Translations under genes and position numbers: made by a program
In this document: in pieces, positions 1 through 9,303 of the stretch
Numbering within the stretch: position 1 is the first letter of the stretch
How the letters are laid out: the number at the start of each line of letters is the position of its first letter
The notes under the pieces: generated by a model
What the model saw: the letters and a program-made list of their open reading frames with translations, nothing else
Told to the model about the DNA's origin: nothing
Databases searched by the model: none
Origin: Leisingera caerulea DSM 24564
GTDB lineage: Bacteria; Pseudomonadota; Alphaproteobacteria; Rhodobacterales; Rhodobacteraceae
DNA: 64,000 bases
Direction of reading: 5' to 3'
Assembly (NCBI RefSeq): GCF_000473325.1
Contig: NZ_KI421513.1
Span: 921,217 to 985,216, forward strand

Positions 1-170
1 ACGTGCAAGAGACGCTAACCATAACACTTAGCCACATTCATCCAAGACGAGAACTCAACTTAAACTATGTGACCCTATGAGGTTCAATGCAAGGGACAAG
101 TGGAAGTGCGGGACGGCGCTGGCGTAGCGGCCCGCGGGATTGATACCGCGCCAGGGTTAGACTCCCCCCC

Positions 171-207
171 AAAAAAACGAAAAAGGCCCCCGCTTCCGCG
201 AGGGCCT
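171..207 (-). terminator. Rho-independent terminator after rplW
   Basis: Read on the minus strand, AGGCCC-TCGC-GGAA-GCGG-GGGCCT folds into a roughly ten-pair stem with a GGAA loop (184-207) and is followed by a T-rich run (TTTTTCGTTTTTTT). It lies about 25 bases past the rplW stop, so transcription of the rpsJ-rplW unit should end here. I see no gene in 1-233. Confidence 0.8.
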
Positions 208-233
208 CTCAATCTTCTCAAAGACACGGGATC

Positions 234-530
234 TCAGAGTCCGGTGGACACGTCGATGGTGTTGCCTTCTTCCAGGGTCACATAGGCTTTTTTCACGTCC
301 TTGCGGCGGCCGATCTGGCCGCGGAAACGCTTCACCTTACCCTTGGTGACTGTGGTGTTGACCGCTTTCACCTTCACACCAAAGAGCGCCTCGACAGCTT
401 CCTTGATCTGCGGCTTGTTGGAGTCGATTGCCACTTCGAACACCACCGCGCCGTTTTCGGACGCCATGGTGGATTTCTCGGTGATGATCGGCTTGCGGAT
501 CACGTCGTAGTGTTCTGCCTTCACGCTCAT
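234..530 (-). CDS. rplW: 50S ribosomal protein L23
   Basis: L23 of the large subunit, 98 aa, the usual bacterial length. It binds 23S rRNA domain III at the exit tunnel, where trigger factor and SRP dock. The N-terminal stretch [10 protein letters not shown] is typical of L23, and the basic segment near residues 60-80 ([16 protein letters not shown]) fits the rRNA-binding loop. The start codon overlaps the rplD stop by 4 bases, so the two are translationally coupled. It is the last gene of this transcript: a terminator follows, where rplB would be expected next in a standard S10 operon. Confidence 0.97.
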   Translation of the reverse strand: MSVKAEHYDVIRKPIITEKSTMASENGAVVFEVAIDSNKPQIKEAVEALFGVKVKAVNTTVTKGKVKRFRGQIGRRKDVKKAYVTLEEGNTIDVSTGL

Positions 531-1144
531 TTCAGACGAGCCTCCAGTGCTTCGACACCCGCCTTGGTGATCACCAGGGTGTCACGCTTCAGGATGTCAT
601 AGACGTTGGCACCGATGGTCGGCAGGATGTCCAGACCTTCGATGTTGCGCGACGCTTGCAGGAAGCCTTCGTTGACCGATGCGCCGTCGATGATCAGCGC
701 GCGCTTCCAGCCCAGGTTTTTCACCTGCTTGGCCAGAGCTGCGGTCTTGCCTTCGGCAGCAGCGTCCTCGATGATGACCAGCTCGCCCGCTTTGGCTTTG
801 GCGGACAGCGCGTGGCGCAGGCCCAGCTTGCGGAACTTCTTGGTCAGCTCGTGGCCGTGCGACCGGACAACGGGGCCCTTGTAGATGCCGCCCTTGCGGA
901 AGATCGGCGCGTTGCGGTCACCGTGGCGTGCGCCGCCGGTGCCCTTCTGGCGGTAGATCTTCTTGGTCGAGTAGGAGGTCTCGGAGCGGGTCTTCACCTT
1001 GTGGGTGCCCTGCTGCGCATTGTTGCGCTGCCAGCGGACCACACGGTGCAGGATGTCCGCACGCGGCTCCAGGCCGAACAGGTCTTCGGACAGCTCGATG
1101 TCGCCAGCCTTGCCGCCGTCGAGTTTGATCACGTCAAGTTTCAT
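527..1144 (-). CDS. rplD: 50S ribosomal protein L4
   Basis: L4, 205 aa, a primary 23S rRNA binder whose long loop reaches the exit tunnel. In E. coli it also represses the S10 operon through the leader RNA. The loop is visible around residues 45-90, with [20 protein letters not shown] followed by ARHGDRNAP, and is rich in Lys/Arg/Gly as expected. The gene overlaps rplC and rplW by 4 bases each, as in the usual rplC-rplD-rplW order. Whether L4 regulates this operon is not known from sequence, but a hairpin stands in the rpsJ leader. Confidence 0.97.
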   Translation of the reverse strand: MKLDVIKLDGGKAGDIELSEDLFGLEPRADILHRVVRWQRNNAQQGTHKVKTRSETSYSTKKIYRQKGTGGARHGDRNAPIFRKGGIYKGPVVRSHGHELTKKFRKLGLRHALSAKAKAGELVIIEDAAAEGKTAALAKQVKNLGWKRALIIDGASVNEGFLQASRNIEGLDILPTIGANVYDILKRDTLVITKAGVEALEARLK

Positions 1145-1845
1145 GCTTCACCACCTTCCGCGGAAGCTTCCGCAGTTTTCAGAGCGGCCGGGAAAGGCAG
1201 ACCCTCGGGGGCTTTCTTCTTCACGGCATCCTTGACGGTAACCCAGCCGGATTTCGGGCCCGGAACGGCGCCCTTGATGAAGACCAGGCCGCGCTCGGCG
1301 TCGGTTTTCACCACTTCCAGGTTCTGGGTGGTCACGCGGGCTGCGCCCATGTGGCCGGCCATCTTCTTGCCTTTGAAGACCTTGCCCGGGTCCTGACACT
1401 GACCGGTCGAACCGTGCGAACGGTGCGAGATCGACACACCGTGCGAGGCGCGCAGGCCGCCGAAGTTGTGCCGCTTCATGGCACCGGCGAAACCTTTACC
1501 GATCGAGGTGCCGGTCACGTCCACTTTCTGGCCAGCCAGGAAGTGTTCGGCCGAGATTTCGGCACCGACTTCGATCAGGCCGTCCGCGGGCACGCGGAAT
1601 TCGACCAGCTTGCGCTTGGGTTCAACCTTGGCAGCTGCGAAGACACCGCGCATGGCTTGCGAAGTACGCTTTGCCTTGGCGGAGCCAGCACCCAGCTGAA
1701 CGGCGGTGTAGCCGTCTTTTTCCTCGGTGCGCTGTGCAACAACCTGCAGGCCGTCCAGCGACAGAACGGTCACAGGAATCTGCTTGCCGTCTTCCATGAA
1801 CAGCCGGGTCATGCCGACTTTCTTTGCGATAATACCGGAACGCAT
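1141..1845 (-). CDS. rplC: 50S ribosomal protein L3
   Basis: L3, 234 aa, placed near the peptidyl-transferase centre and needed early in 50S assembly. The start [16 protein letters not shown] is diagnostic, and the loop with [20 protein letters not shown] carries the glutamine context that PrmB methylates in other bacteria. It is about 25 residues longer than the E. coli protein because of a charged, Ala-rich C-terminal tail, which is common in alphaproteobacteria. A strong GGAGGG ribosome binding site sits 8 bases before the ATG. It overlaps rplD by 4 bases. Confidence 0.97.
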   Translation of the reverse strand: MRSGIIAKKVGMTRLFMEDGKQIPVTVLSLDGLQVVAQRTEEKDGYTAVQLGAGSAKAKRTSQAMRGVFAAAKVEPKRKLVEFRVPADGLIEVGAEISAEHFLAGQKVDVTGTSIGKGFAGAMKRHNFGGLRASHGVSISHRSHGSTGQCQDPGKVFKGKKMAGHMGAARVTTQNLEVVKTDAERGLVFIKGAVPGPKSGWVTVKDAVKKKAPEGLPFPAALKTAEASAEGGEA

Positions 1846-1863
1846 ATCTAATACCCTCCGATC

Positions 1864-2178
1864 TTACGACTGCAGCTTGATTTCGACGTCAACGCCGGCG
1901 GCCAGGTCGAGCTTCATCAGCGCGTCCACGGTCTGCGGAGTCGGGTCGACGATGTCGAGAAGACGCTTGTGAGTGCGGATCTCGAACTGGTCGCGGGATT
2001 TCTTGTCGATGTGAGGGCCACGCAGAACGGTGAACTTCTCAATCTTGTTCGGCAGCGGGATCGGGCCGCGCACTTGGGCGCCGGTCCGCTTGGCAGTGTT
2101 GACGATTTCCTGGGTGCTGGAATCCAGCACGCGGTAGTCAAATGCCTTCAGCCGGATACGGATGTTTTGGCTTTGCAT
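1864..2178 (-). CDS. rpsJ: 30S ribosomal protein S10
   Basis: S10, 104 aa. It is part of the 30S head and, as NusE, of the NusB-NusE antitermination and NusG coupling complexes. Typical features are the [15 protein letters not shown] start and the loop segment [20 protein letters not shown]. It is the first gene of the operon, 18 bases ahead of rplC. The leader upstream (2179-2295) holds a candidate promoter and a hairpin with a short T run, described separately. tuf does not directly precede it, because an unrelated gene lies between. Confidence 0.97.
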   Translation of the reverse strand: MQSQNIRIRLKAFDYRVLDSSTQEIVNTAKRTGAQVRGPIPLPNKIEKFTVLRGPHIDKKSRDQFEIRTHKRLLDIVDPTPQTVDALMKLDLAAGVDVEIKLQS

Positions 2179-2246
2179 CGTATAGCCTTATTCTAGGCGT
2201 TGAGGTTGAGAGGAGGGCCTGCGCTCACCGCAATCCCTCATCGAAC

Positions 2247-2270
2247 CCAAAAGGCGGGAATCATCCCGCC
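2247..2270 (-). terminator. Hairpin with T run in the rpsJ leader (attenuator or terminator)
   Basis: On the minus strand GGCGGGA-TGAT-TCCCGCC forms a perfect 7-pair stem (2253-2270) followed by TTTT. It could end transcription from the gene at 2463-2954. If the promoter proposed at 2296-2324 is real, the hairpin lies in the untranslated leader of rpsJ, about 75 bases before its ATG, and would act as an attenuator. The sequence does not decide between these. Confidence 0.6.
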
Positions 2271-2295
2271 CCAATTCGCATCAGCGAACTTGCGC

Positions 2296-2324
2296 CCTAT
2301 ACGCCCTGCGGCCCCATGTGGCAA
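2296..2324 (-). promoter_or_regulatory. Candidate sigma-70 promoter of the rpsJ operon
   Basis: Minus strand TTGCCA and TATAGG are separated by exactly 17 bases. The match is 5/6 at the -35 and 4/6 at the -10. Initiation would fall near 2289, giving a leader of about 110 bases that includes the hairpin at 2253-2270. This is inferred from motif and position only. Confidence 0.5.
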
Positions 2325-2462
2325 GGGGTTTCGCCGCGAAACGGTTGCGTTTGGGGAGAGCGGTGCGTTTGGGGTTTGTTTGGGAAGGTTGAGGGGAAGT
2401 TAACGCGGGTAGACTGTTACTCGGCGAAGCTCGGCTTACTACATAGAACAGGCGACTTCTCC

Positions 2463-2954
2463 TTAACCTTCATTAAGGAACTCGAGGCCACGAACTAGCG
2501 CATTGAGGTCGAACTTTTTCAATTCTTTTTTGGCTATGTACTTAAGCCCGCTGTCTGCCAACTCGCGCCTTCCCAACAAGAACCCGCCCCTCTGTAACAA
2601 CCCAAGTCTGTCAAGGTGCAGTCTTAAGTTACTGTGTTGCGCTTGAACCCTAGCAGTTCTTGTCAATGAAGGGTCGCCGATTAGGTCTCCGGGGAACTCA
2701 AGCCAAGCATGGCCGTCCCATTCAATCGGACCCGAAGGTCTACGTGGAAATGAACGCGTGTACTTAAACGTCTTTACGCCCAAGCAATTTAAAGAACCTA
2801 GTACAATGGAATGAGGGACATTTCGTTCTGACAATTGCGTCGACAGATATGCGCACAGTGAAATGCATTGCCCAACAGTGTTAGGAAACCTCTGCAAAGC
2901 CTCCGAAGCAACTTCCAAGAATACTGGTCCAACTTCGACACTTTCTCTCGACAT
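2463..2954 (-). CDS. Transglutaminase-like (C-H-D) cysteine hydrolase-fold protein, function unknown
   Basis: A 163-aa protein whose layout fits the transglutaminase-like superfamily. A helix holds Cys30 (VGQC-ISLC, with Cys34 as alternative), then NVPHSIVLGSL resembles the usual GIPARVVxG strand, then His82 in GHAWLEF and Asp94 in IGDPSL, giving a possible Cys-His-Asp triad. The HAW motif also occurs in the leader peptidases of lasso-peptide clusters, but no precursor or cyclase is nearby. I chose ATG at 2954; a TTG at 2993 in frame lies inside the T run of the tuf terminator and is unlikely. Base composition is clearly more AT-rich than the neighbours, suggesting recent acquisition. It has no signal peptide or membrane segment. 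The real substrate is unknown. Confidence 0.6.
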   Translation of the reverse strand: MSRESVEVGPVFLEVASEALQRFPNTVGQCISLCAYLSTQLSERNVPHSIVLGSLNCLGVKTFKYTRSFPRRPSGPIEWDGHAWLEFPGDLIGDPSLTRTARVQAQHSNLRLHLDRLGLLQRGGFLLGRRELADSGLKYIAKKELKKFDLNALVRGLEFLNEG

Positions 2955-2990
2955 CTCCAAGAAACCCTCCCTCACGCAAATTGCCTTTGA

Positions 2991-3020
2991 CAAGAAAAAG
3001 GGCCTCCCGAAGGAGGCCCT
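2991..3020 (-). terminator. Rho-independent terminator after tuf
   Basis: Minus strand GGGCCTCC-TTCG-GGAGGCCC is a perfect 8-pair stem with a stable UUCG tetraloop, followed by TTTTTCTTGT. It stands about 75 bases past the tuf stop and should separate tuf from the gene at 2463-2954. Confidence 0.9.
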
Positions 3021-3094
3021 CTATTAGATCAGAACCGAGTGGGCTTCCGGCAAATTTCTAGCGAAAAAACCGCCAGCCGCCCACTGGTCCAAAA

Positions 3095-4270
<1,176 letters not shown>

Positions 4271-4294
4271 GCCTTGGGCGCCTTTTGAAATGAG

Positions 4295-4310
4295 GGGTCA
4301 GCGTTGACCC
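4295..4310. promoter_or_regulatory. Palindrome in the tuf leader
   Basis: GGGTCA-GCGT-TGACCC, a perfect 6-base inverted repeat with a 4-base centre, 25 to 40 bases ahead of the tuf ATG. It could be a protein-binding site or a small hairpin in the mRNA leader. I could not identify a convincing -35/-10 pair near it. Confidence 0.35.
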
Positions 4311-4393
4311 GGTTTCCTCTGCGCGGGCGGGTTATTTGGTTTGCGCGGAAAAATCAACCCGTTCCTGCTTGACAGAAGCGGAAATCGCCGGGC

Positions 4394-4993
4394 TCAGCCG
4401 GCCGGTGCCGGCTCCGCCGCATCCGGTGCTGCCGCGCCTGCGGATCCCGCTGCAGGGCGCGGTGCGAACCAGTCCTGCTCCTTGTGGTTTTCGGCCATCC
4501 ATTCTTCGACCTTGTCGGCGATATTGACCGCCAGCCCCTGGATCTGCTGCTGCTTGGTGCGGGCGTGGCCCGACCCAAGCAGCGCGCTTTCGCCGGTGGT
4601 GCTTTCGAAGATTTCCATCTGGTGCTTCTTGGCGAGGAATTTCTTGTTTGCCACGTCATAGACAAACACATTCACCACTACCGCGCTTTTGGGCGAGAAC
4701 AGCACCGGCACGCCGGGCGGGGCCAGCATGAACCCTTCGAGCGTCACCGCCACATCGTATTCCTGCCCGCCGCTGTAGCGGCGCAGCCGGGTGTTCAGCG
4801 CATTCTCGATCGGGGCGGTCCATTCGCTGTGCTCCGCGTCGCGCGACAGCGGCCATTGCAGCGCCTTTTCGGTGTAGACATGGGTCACCCGGGCCTGGAA
4901 CGCCCCCAGATCCTCGGGTGCTTCGTCCAGGCGGGTTTCACCGCAGGCGGTTAGCAGCGCCAGGGCGGCACACAGGGCAGAAATGCGGATCAT
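4394..4993 (-). CDS. Putative lipoprotein of unknown function
   Basis: A 199-aa secreted protein. The N-terminus MIRISALCAALALLTAC is a lipoprotein signal peptide with lipobox LTAC (Cys17), so the mature protein should be anchored in a membrane facing the periplasm. The middle contains a YSGGQEYDVAVTLEGF strand region and the segment SPKSAVVVNVFVYD. The tail is an Ala/Pro-rich low-complexity stretch. ATG 4993 is preceded by AGAGGA and starts the signal peptide exactly; an upstream in-frame start at 5098 would bury it. I recognise no enzyme motif. It is probably a Rhodobacteraceae family without assigned function. Confidence 0.75.
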   Translation of the reverse strand: MIRISALCAALALLTACGETRLDEAPEDLGAFQARVTHVYTEKALQWPLSRDAEHSEWTAPIENALNTRLRRYSGGQEYDVAVTLEGFMLAPPGVPVLFSPKSAVVVNVFVYDVANKKFLAKKHQMEIFESTTGESALLGSGHARTKQQQIQGLAVNIADKVEEWMAENHKEQDWFAPRPAAGSAGAAAPDAAEPAPAG

Positions 4994-5070
4994 GAGGGGT
5001 CCTCTGCAGGTATTTGGCCCTGTCCTGATAGCCTTGCGCGGCGCAGCGGGTAAAGAGCCGGAAACAGGAA

Positions 5071-5095
5071 CCCCCCGCGCGGGTGGCGCGGGGGG
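5071..5095 (-). terminator. Probable terminator after parC
   Basis: CCCCCCGCGC and GCGCGGGGGG form a perfect 10-pair stem around a 5-base loop, just past the parC stop at 5121. The following minus-strand bases TTCCTGTTTCC are only moderately T-rich, so termination may be imperfect. Confidence 0.6.
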
Positions 5096-5120
5096 CACAG
5101 GGCTGGGGAAAATCAGCCGC

Positions 5121-7469
5121 CTATTTGAACTTGTAGCTCCGCGGGAAGCCGTGCGGCGGGCGTTTGCCGACGCTGGCGCGCTTGCCCAGCCATTCGCTGA
5201 GGTCGGCCGCGTGGCGGGTCTTGCCGCCGCCCATCTCCCATTTGAGCCCGTCGTCCCAGTTGAAGGTGGTGATGTCGGAAAGGCCGCCGTCCAGTTCCAG
5301 CGAGCCCTGCTTGCCGCGGGCCATGTTGTATTTCTGCAGGCGCACGCCCTTGCCGCGGGTCAGCTCGGGCATCTCCTCGACCGAGAAGACAAGGAATTTG
5401 CCGTTTTCGGAAACCACGGCAACGTGATCGCCTTCGACCGGGATACAGATCTTGGCGCGTTCGTCGTCCTTGACGTTCAGCACCTGCTTGCCGCTGCGGG
5501 TCTGGGCGACGATGTCCTTTTCGGAGCAGATAAAGCCGTTGCCCGCATCGGAGGCGACCAGCAGCCTGCCCTCCGGGTTGTGGATCAGCAGGTCGACGAT
5601 CTCCACCTCGTTGGGCAGGTCGACCATCAGCCGCACCGGTTCGCCCATGCCGCGGCCGCCGGGCAGATTTGCCGCCGACAGCGTGTAGAAACGGCCGTTG
5701 GAGCCGAACACCAGCAGCCGGTCGGTGGTTTCCGCATGGAAGACGAAGCGCGGGCCGTCGCCGTCCTTGAACTTCAGCTCGCGGTTCAGGTCGATGTGGC
5801 CGGTCATGGCGCGGATCCAGCCCATCTGGGAGCAAACCACGGTGATCGGCTCGCGGTCGATCATCGCCTCCAGCGGCACCTCCTCGACCTCGCCGGCCTC
5901 GGCAAAGCGGGTGCGGCGGGCGCCGCCTGCATATTCCTTGCCGAACTGCTTCTTCGTCTCTTTCAGCTGTTCGGAAATGCGGGACCACTGGAGGTCCTCG
6001 GAGGCCAGCAGTTCTACCAGCCCGGCGCGCTCCTCGCGCAGGGCGTCGCGCTCGCGGGTCAGTTCGATCTCTTCCAGCTTGCGCAAGGACCGCAGGCGCA
6101 TGTTGAGGATCGCCTCGGCCTGCACCTCTGTCAGCTCGCCAACGCCTTGCGCCGGGGTGATGTACTCCGCCTCGGTGAAGGCGCGCGGGTGGTCCTTGCT
6201 CCAGTCCTCGCGGATCAGAGCGGCCTTGGGGTCCTCGTCATAGCGGATGATGTCGATCACCCGGTCGAGGTTCAGGAAAGCGATGATGAAGCCTTCGAGC
6301 ACCTCCAGCCGGTGGTCGATCTTTTCCATCCGGTGGCGCGAGCGGCGCTGCAGCACGTCGCGGCGGTGGTCGAGGAAGGCGCGCAGCACCTCCTTCATCG
6401 AGCAGACCTTGGGGGTCACACCGTCGATCAGCACGTTCATGTTGAGGCTGAAGCGGATTTCCAGGTCCGAGTTGCGGAACATCATGTTCATCAGAACCTC
6501 GGGGTCCACGTTCTTGGACTTGGGTTCCAGGATGATGCGGATGTCGTCCGCCGATTCGTCACGCACGTCGGCGAGGATCGGCACCTTCTTGGTCTGGATC
6601 AGCTCGGCGATCTTCTCGATCAGCTTGGACTTCTGGACCTGATAGGGGATCTCGGTGACGACGATCTGCCACTGGCCGCGGCCCAGATCCTCGACCTCAT
6701 GCTTGCAGCGCAGGCGGAAGGAGCCTCGGCCGGTGCTGTAGGCCTTGGCGATGTTTTCCTTGGGTTCGACGATGATGCCGCCGGTCGGGAAATCGGGACC
6801 CGGCACATAGTTCAGCAGGGTGTCGTCGCGGGCATCCGGGGTCTTGATCAGGTGGATACAGGCGTCGATCAGCTCGGCAATGTTGTGCGGCGGGATATTG
6901 GTGGCCATACCCACCGCAATGCCGGCCGCACCGTTTGCCAGAATATTCGGGAAGGTCGCAGGCAGCACCGCCGGTTCCGTCAGGCGCCCGTCGTAGTTAT
7001 CGCGGAAATCGACCGCGTTTTCATTCAGGCCGTCCAGCATCGCCTCGGCCACGAAGGTCATCCGCGCCTCGGTGTAGCGCGACGCCGCCGGGTTGTCGCC
7101 GTCGATGTTGCCGAAGTTGCCCTGGCCATCGACCAGCGGGTAACGGACGTTGAAGTCCTGTGCCAGGCGCGCCATCGCGTCATAGATCGCGGCGTCGCCG
7201 TGGGGGTGGAAGTCGCCCATGGTGTCGCCGGAAATCTTGGCCGACTTCAGGAAGCCGCCGGTCGAACTGAGCCGCAGGCGGTTCATCGCGTAAAGGATTC
7301 GCCTGTGCACCGGTTTCAGGCCATCGCGGGCATCGGGCAGCGCCCGGTGCATGATGGTGCTGAGCGCATAGGTCAGATAACGCTCGCCAATGGCGCGGCG
7401 CAGCGGCTCCAGGATTTCGCCGTGTTCGGGGGCGGAGGGCATGTCGGGGTCTTCTACCAGGTCGGTCAT
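5121..7469 (-). CDS. parC: DNA topoisomerase IV subunit A
   Basis: ParC, 782 aa, the DNA-cleaving subunit that with ParE decatenates daughter chromosomes. The winged-helix core holds the catalytic Tyr132 in AASRYTEARM, preceded by KPVHRRILYAM. The C-terminal half is a beta-pinwheel domain with repeated blades such as LLVASDAGNGFI and LVFSVEEMPEL, shorter than in GyrA, which supports ParC over GyrA. In the quinolone-contact region the sequence is HPHGDAAIYDAM: Ala93 stands where E. coli ParC has Ser80, and Asp97 where it has Glu84. The gene is alone on its strand, with its own likely terminator. Confidence 0.93.
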   Translation of the reverse strand: MTDLVEDPDMPSAPEHGEILEPLRRAIGERYLTYALSTIMHRALPDARDGLKPVHRRILYAMNRLRLSSTGGFLKSAKISGDTMGDFHPHGDAAIYDAMARLAQDFNVRYPLVDGQGNFGNIDGDNPAASRYTEARMTFVAEAMLDGLNENAVDFRDNYDGRLTEPAVLPATFPNILANGAAGIAVGMATNIPPHNIAELIDACIHLIKTPDARDDTLLNYVPGPDFPTGGIIVEPKENIAKAYSTGRGSFRLRCKHEVEDLGRGQWQIVVTEIPYQVQKSKLIEKIAELIQTKKVPILADVRDESADDIRIILEPKSKNVDPEVLMNMMFRNSDLEIRFSLNMNVLIDGVTPKVCSMKEVLRAFLDHRRDVLQRRSRHRMEKIDHRLEVLEGFIIAFLNLDRVIDIIRYDEDPKAALIREDWSKDHPRAFTEAEYITPAQGVGELTEVQAEAILNMRLRSLRKLEEIELTRERDALREERAGLVELLASEDLQWSRISEQLKETKKQFGKEYAGGARRTRFAEAGEVEEVPLEAMIDREPITVVCSQMGWIRAMTGHIDLNRELKFKDGDGPRFVFHAETTDRLLVFGSNGRFYTLSAANLPGGRGMGEPVRLMVDLPNEVEIVDLLIHNPEGRLLVASDAGNGFICSEKDIVAQTRSGKQVLNVKDDERAKICIPVEGDHVAVVSENGKFLVFSVEEMPELTRGKGVRLQKYNMARGKQGSLELDGGLSDITTFNWDDGLKWEMGGGKTRHAADLSEWLGKRASVGKRPPHGFPRSYKFK

Positions 7470-7725
7470 GGAATCGTGATACTTGGGCTGCCGGAATTGG
7501 TAAAGCGGGCGCGCGCGAAATTCGCACAGCTTCGCCGGCCGGTTGCAGGGCGCCGGGGAGAAGACCGCAGTATCTCCCCTGTTTCCTCGCCGGTAACTTG
7601 CTCTAGATAAATTGGAACCAGGCAGCCGCGCCGCGCGTTACTTTCCCAACTCTTGCAATCAGGGCAGCGGCCTTTTGCGGGTCATTGGATTTGCCTGTTT
7701 ATTTATGGTCTGGGGGGACCGGGTT

Positions 7726-8364
7726 ATGTCGCGATTTGTTATGTTGTCCTTCGCCTTTCTTGGATGGGGATTTTATGAGCTGAGCGGCGGGTCGGATTTT
7801 GAACCGCCTCAGCGGCCCGAACCGGTCGCGGCTGCCAAAACCGGCACCAGCGCGCCGGAACCTGTTAGAATCACTGCCGCCTCGCTGACGGCCCAGCCTG
7901 TTCTGACGCGGCGGTCGCAGGCGGCAACGCCCCGGCGGCCCAAAGCTGATCCGGCGCTGCGGCAGCGCGTGGCAGCCGCGCAGCTGGCCAGTGCCTCAGG
8001 CGTTCTGGCGTCGACCCAAGCCGCGTTCTCCGCCGGATCCGGCGGCGGCACGCTGCAGCTGGCGTCCCTGGATGGCGGCCTGGCCGCAATCACGGCCACG
8101 CCTGCCGCACAAACTGCTGTGGTTTCTGCCGCGGCGGCAGAGCCTGCACCGGAACCGGTCATCGACCGCCGCAGAATCCGCGCGTCGCGGGTGAATATGC
8201 GGCAGGGGCCCGGCACCAGCTATCCGGTGCTGACCCGGCTCTTGGCTGGCGACGAGGTCATCGTGATCGAGGACAGCGGCACCGGCTGGCTGCATTTGCG
8301 CGCGCCGAAGAAGGGCATTGTCGGCTGGATTGCCGCTTCCCTGGTGAGCAAGAAACGCCCATAA
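7726..8364 (+). CDS. SH3-domain protein with N-terminal membrane anchor
   Basis: 212 aa. A short hydrophobic N-terminus (SRFVMLSFAFLGWGFYEL) suggests a membrane anchor or signal. A long Ala/Pro-rich linker follows, then a bacterial SH3 domain over the last 65 residues, with the typical SRVNMRQGPGTSYPVL and GWLHLRAP...GWIAASLV pattern. Such domains bind peptidoglycan or cell-wall peptides, so a periplasmic envelope role is likely but unproven. I chose ATG 7726, which has GGGGGA before it; the in-frame start at 7612 would add 38 residues without a binding site. The 256 bases before it (7470-7725) hold the divergent parC upstream region and nothing else I recognise. Confidence 0.75.
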   Translation: MSRFVMLSFAFLGWGFYELSGGSDFEPPQRPEPVAAAKTGTSAPEPVRITAASLTAQPVLTRRSQAATPRRPKADPALRQRVAAAQLASASGVLASTQAAFSAGSGGGTLQLASLDGGLAAITATPAAQTAVVSAAAAEPAPEPVIDRRRIRASRVNMRQGPGTSYPVLTRLLAGDEVIVIEDSGTGWLHLRAPKKGIVGWIAASLVSKKRP

Positions 8365-8398
8365 GTGCACCGGAGGACTCCGGGCAAAGGGCGCTTTG

Positions 8399-9229
8399 AT
8401 GAAGAAAACCATCCTGATCACGGGCTGCTCCTCGGGGATTGGCCTGGATGCAGCGCGCGGAATGCGGGAACGCGGCTGGCGGGTGTTTGCCTCCTGCCGG
8501 CAGCAGCGCGATTGCGACAGGATGCGGGCCGAAGGATTTGAAAGCCCGCGCATTGACTACACCGACCCGGCCAGCATCGACTCCGGCCTGGCAGAGGTGC
8601 TGGCGGCCACCGGCGGAACCCTGGATGCGCTGTTCAACAATGGCGCCCACGGATTGCCCGGCGCGGTGGAGGATCTGCCCACCGATGCGCTGCGCACGAT
8701 TTTCGAGGCCAACTTCTTTGGCTGGCATGAGCTGACCCGGCAGGTGATTCCGGTGATGCGGAAACAGGGGCACGGGCGGATCGTGCAGAATTCCTCGATC
8801 CTGGGTTTTGTCTCCTTTCCCTGGCGCGGCGCCTACGTGGCAACGAAATATGCGCTGGAGGGGCTGACCGATACACTGCGGGTCGAGCTGCAGGGCTCCG
8901 GCATCCACATGGTGCTGATAGAGCCGGGACCGGTGACGTCGAAGATCCGGGAAAAGTCGATCCCGTATTTCGAGCGGTTCATCGACTGGAAATCCTCGCC
9001 GCTGCGCGAGCTTTACGAAACGCGGCTGCTGAAGCGGCTGTATGAGAGCAGCGGCCCGGACCGGTTTGAGCTGCCGGCCTCTGCCGTGACCGCCAAGCTG
9101 GCGCATGCCTGCGAAGCCCGCCGCCCGCGGCCGCGCTACTATGTCACCACGCCGACACATATTGCCGGGGTCCTGCGCCGAATCCTCAGCACAAGGGCAA
9201 TTGACCGCATCCTGGTGCGGCTCGGATAG
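8399..9229 (+). CDS. Short-chain dehydrogenase/reductase (SDR)
   Basis: 276 aa, a classical SDR using NAD(P). The nucleotide-binding motif TGCSSGIG is at residues 9-16, NNGAHG near 80-85 replaces the usual NNAG, and the catalytic set is Ser132/133 with Tyr146 and Lys150 (YVATK). The C-terminal 80 residues are longer than in minimal SDRs and define the substrate site. Substrate is not deducible. It starts at ATG 8399; a TTG lies one codon earlier. It follows the SH3 gene by 34 bases in the same direction, so co-transcription is possible without implying shared function. Confidence 0.88.
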   Translation: MKKTILITGCSSGIGLDAARGMRERGWRVFASCRQQRDCDRMRAEGFESPRIDYTDPASIDSGLAEVLAATGGTLDALFNNGAHGLPGAVEDLPTDALRTIFEANFFGWHELTRQVIPVMRKQGHGRIVQNSSILGFVSFPWRGAYVATKYALEGLTDTLRVELQGSGIHMVLIEPGPVTSKIREKSIPYFERFIDWKSSPLRELYETRLLKRLYESSGPDRFELPASAVTAKLAHACEARRPRPRYYVTTPTHIAGVLRRILSTRAIDRILVRLG

Positions 9230-9303
9230 CGGATTCGCGGTCGCCTTCGGCCTTTGCGCGGGGTAGATGGGGCCAACAGAATTGATACGCTTTGGGGGAC
9301 AGA

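Noticed and set aside
2464..2477. CtrA-like site TTAA-N6-TTAA
   Set aside because: The spacer is 6 rather than 7 bases, and it lies at the 3' end of a gene with no promoter downstream.
4271..4393. tRNA gene or secE/nusG fragment next to tuf
   Set aside because: Expected from common gene order, but no cloverleaf or matching reading frame is present.
4983..7610. 875-codon open frame on the plus strand opposite parC
   Set aside because: It mirrors a GC-rich gene whose third codon positions rarely form stops on the other strand. The translation is rich in Val, His, Gln and Asp with no domain, and parC is unambiguous.
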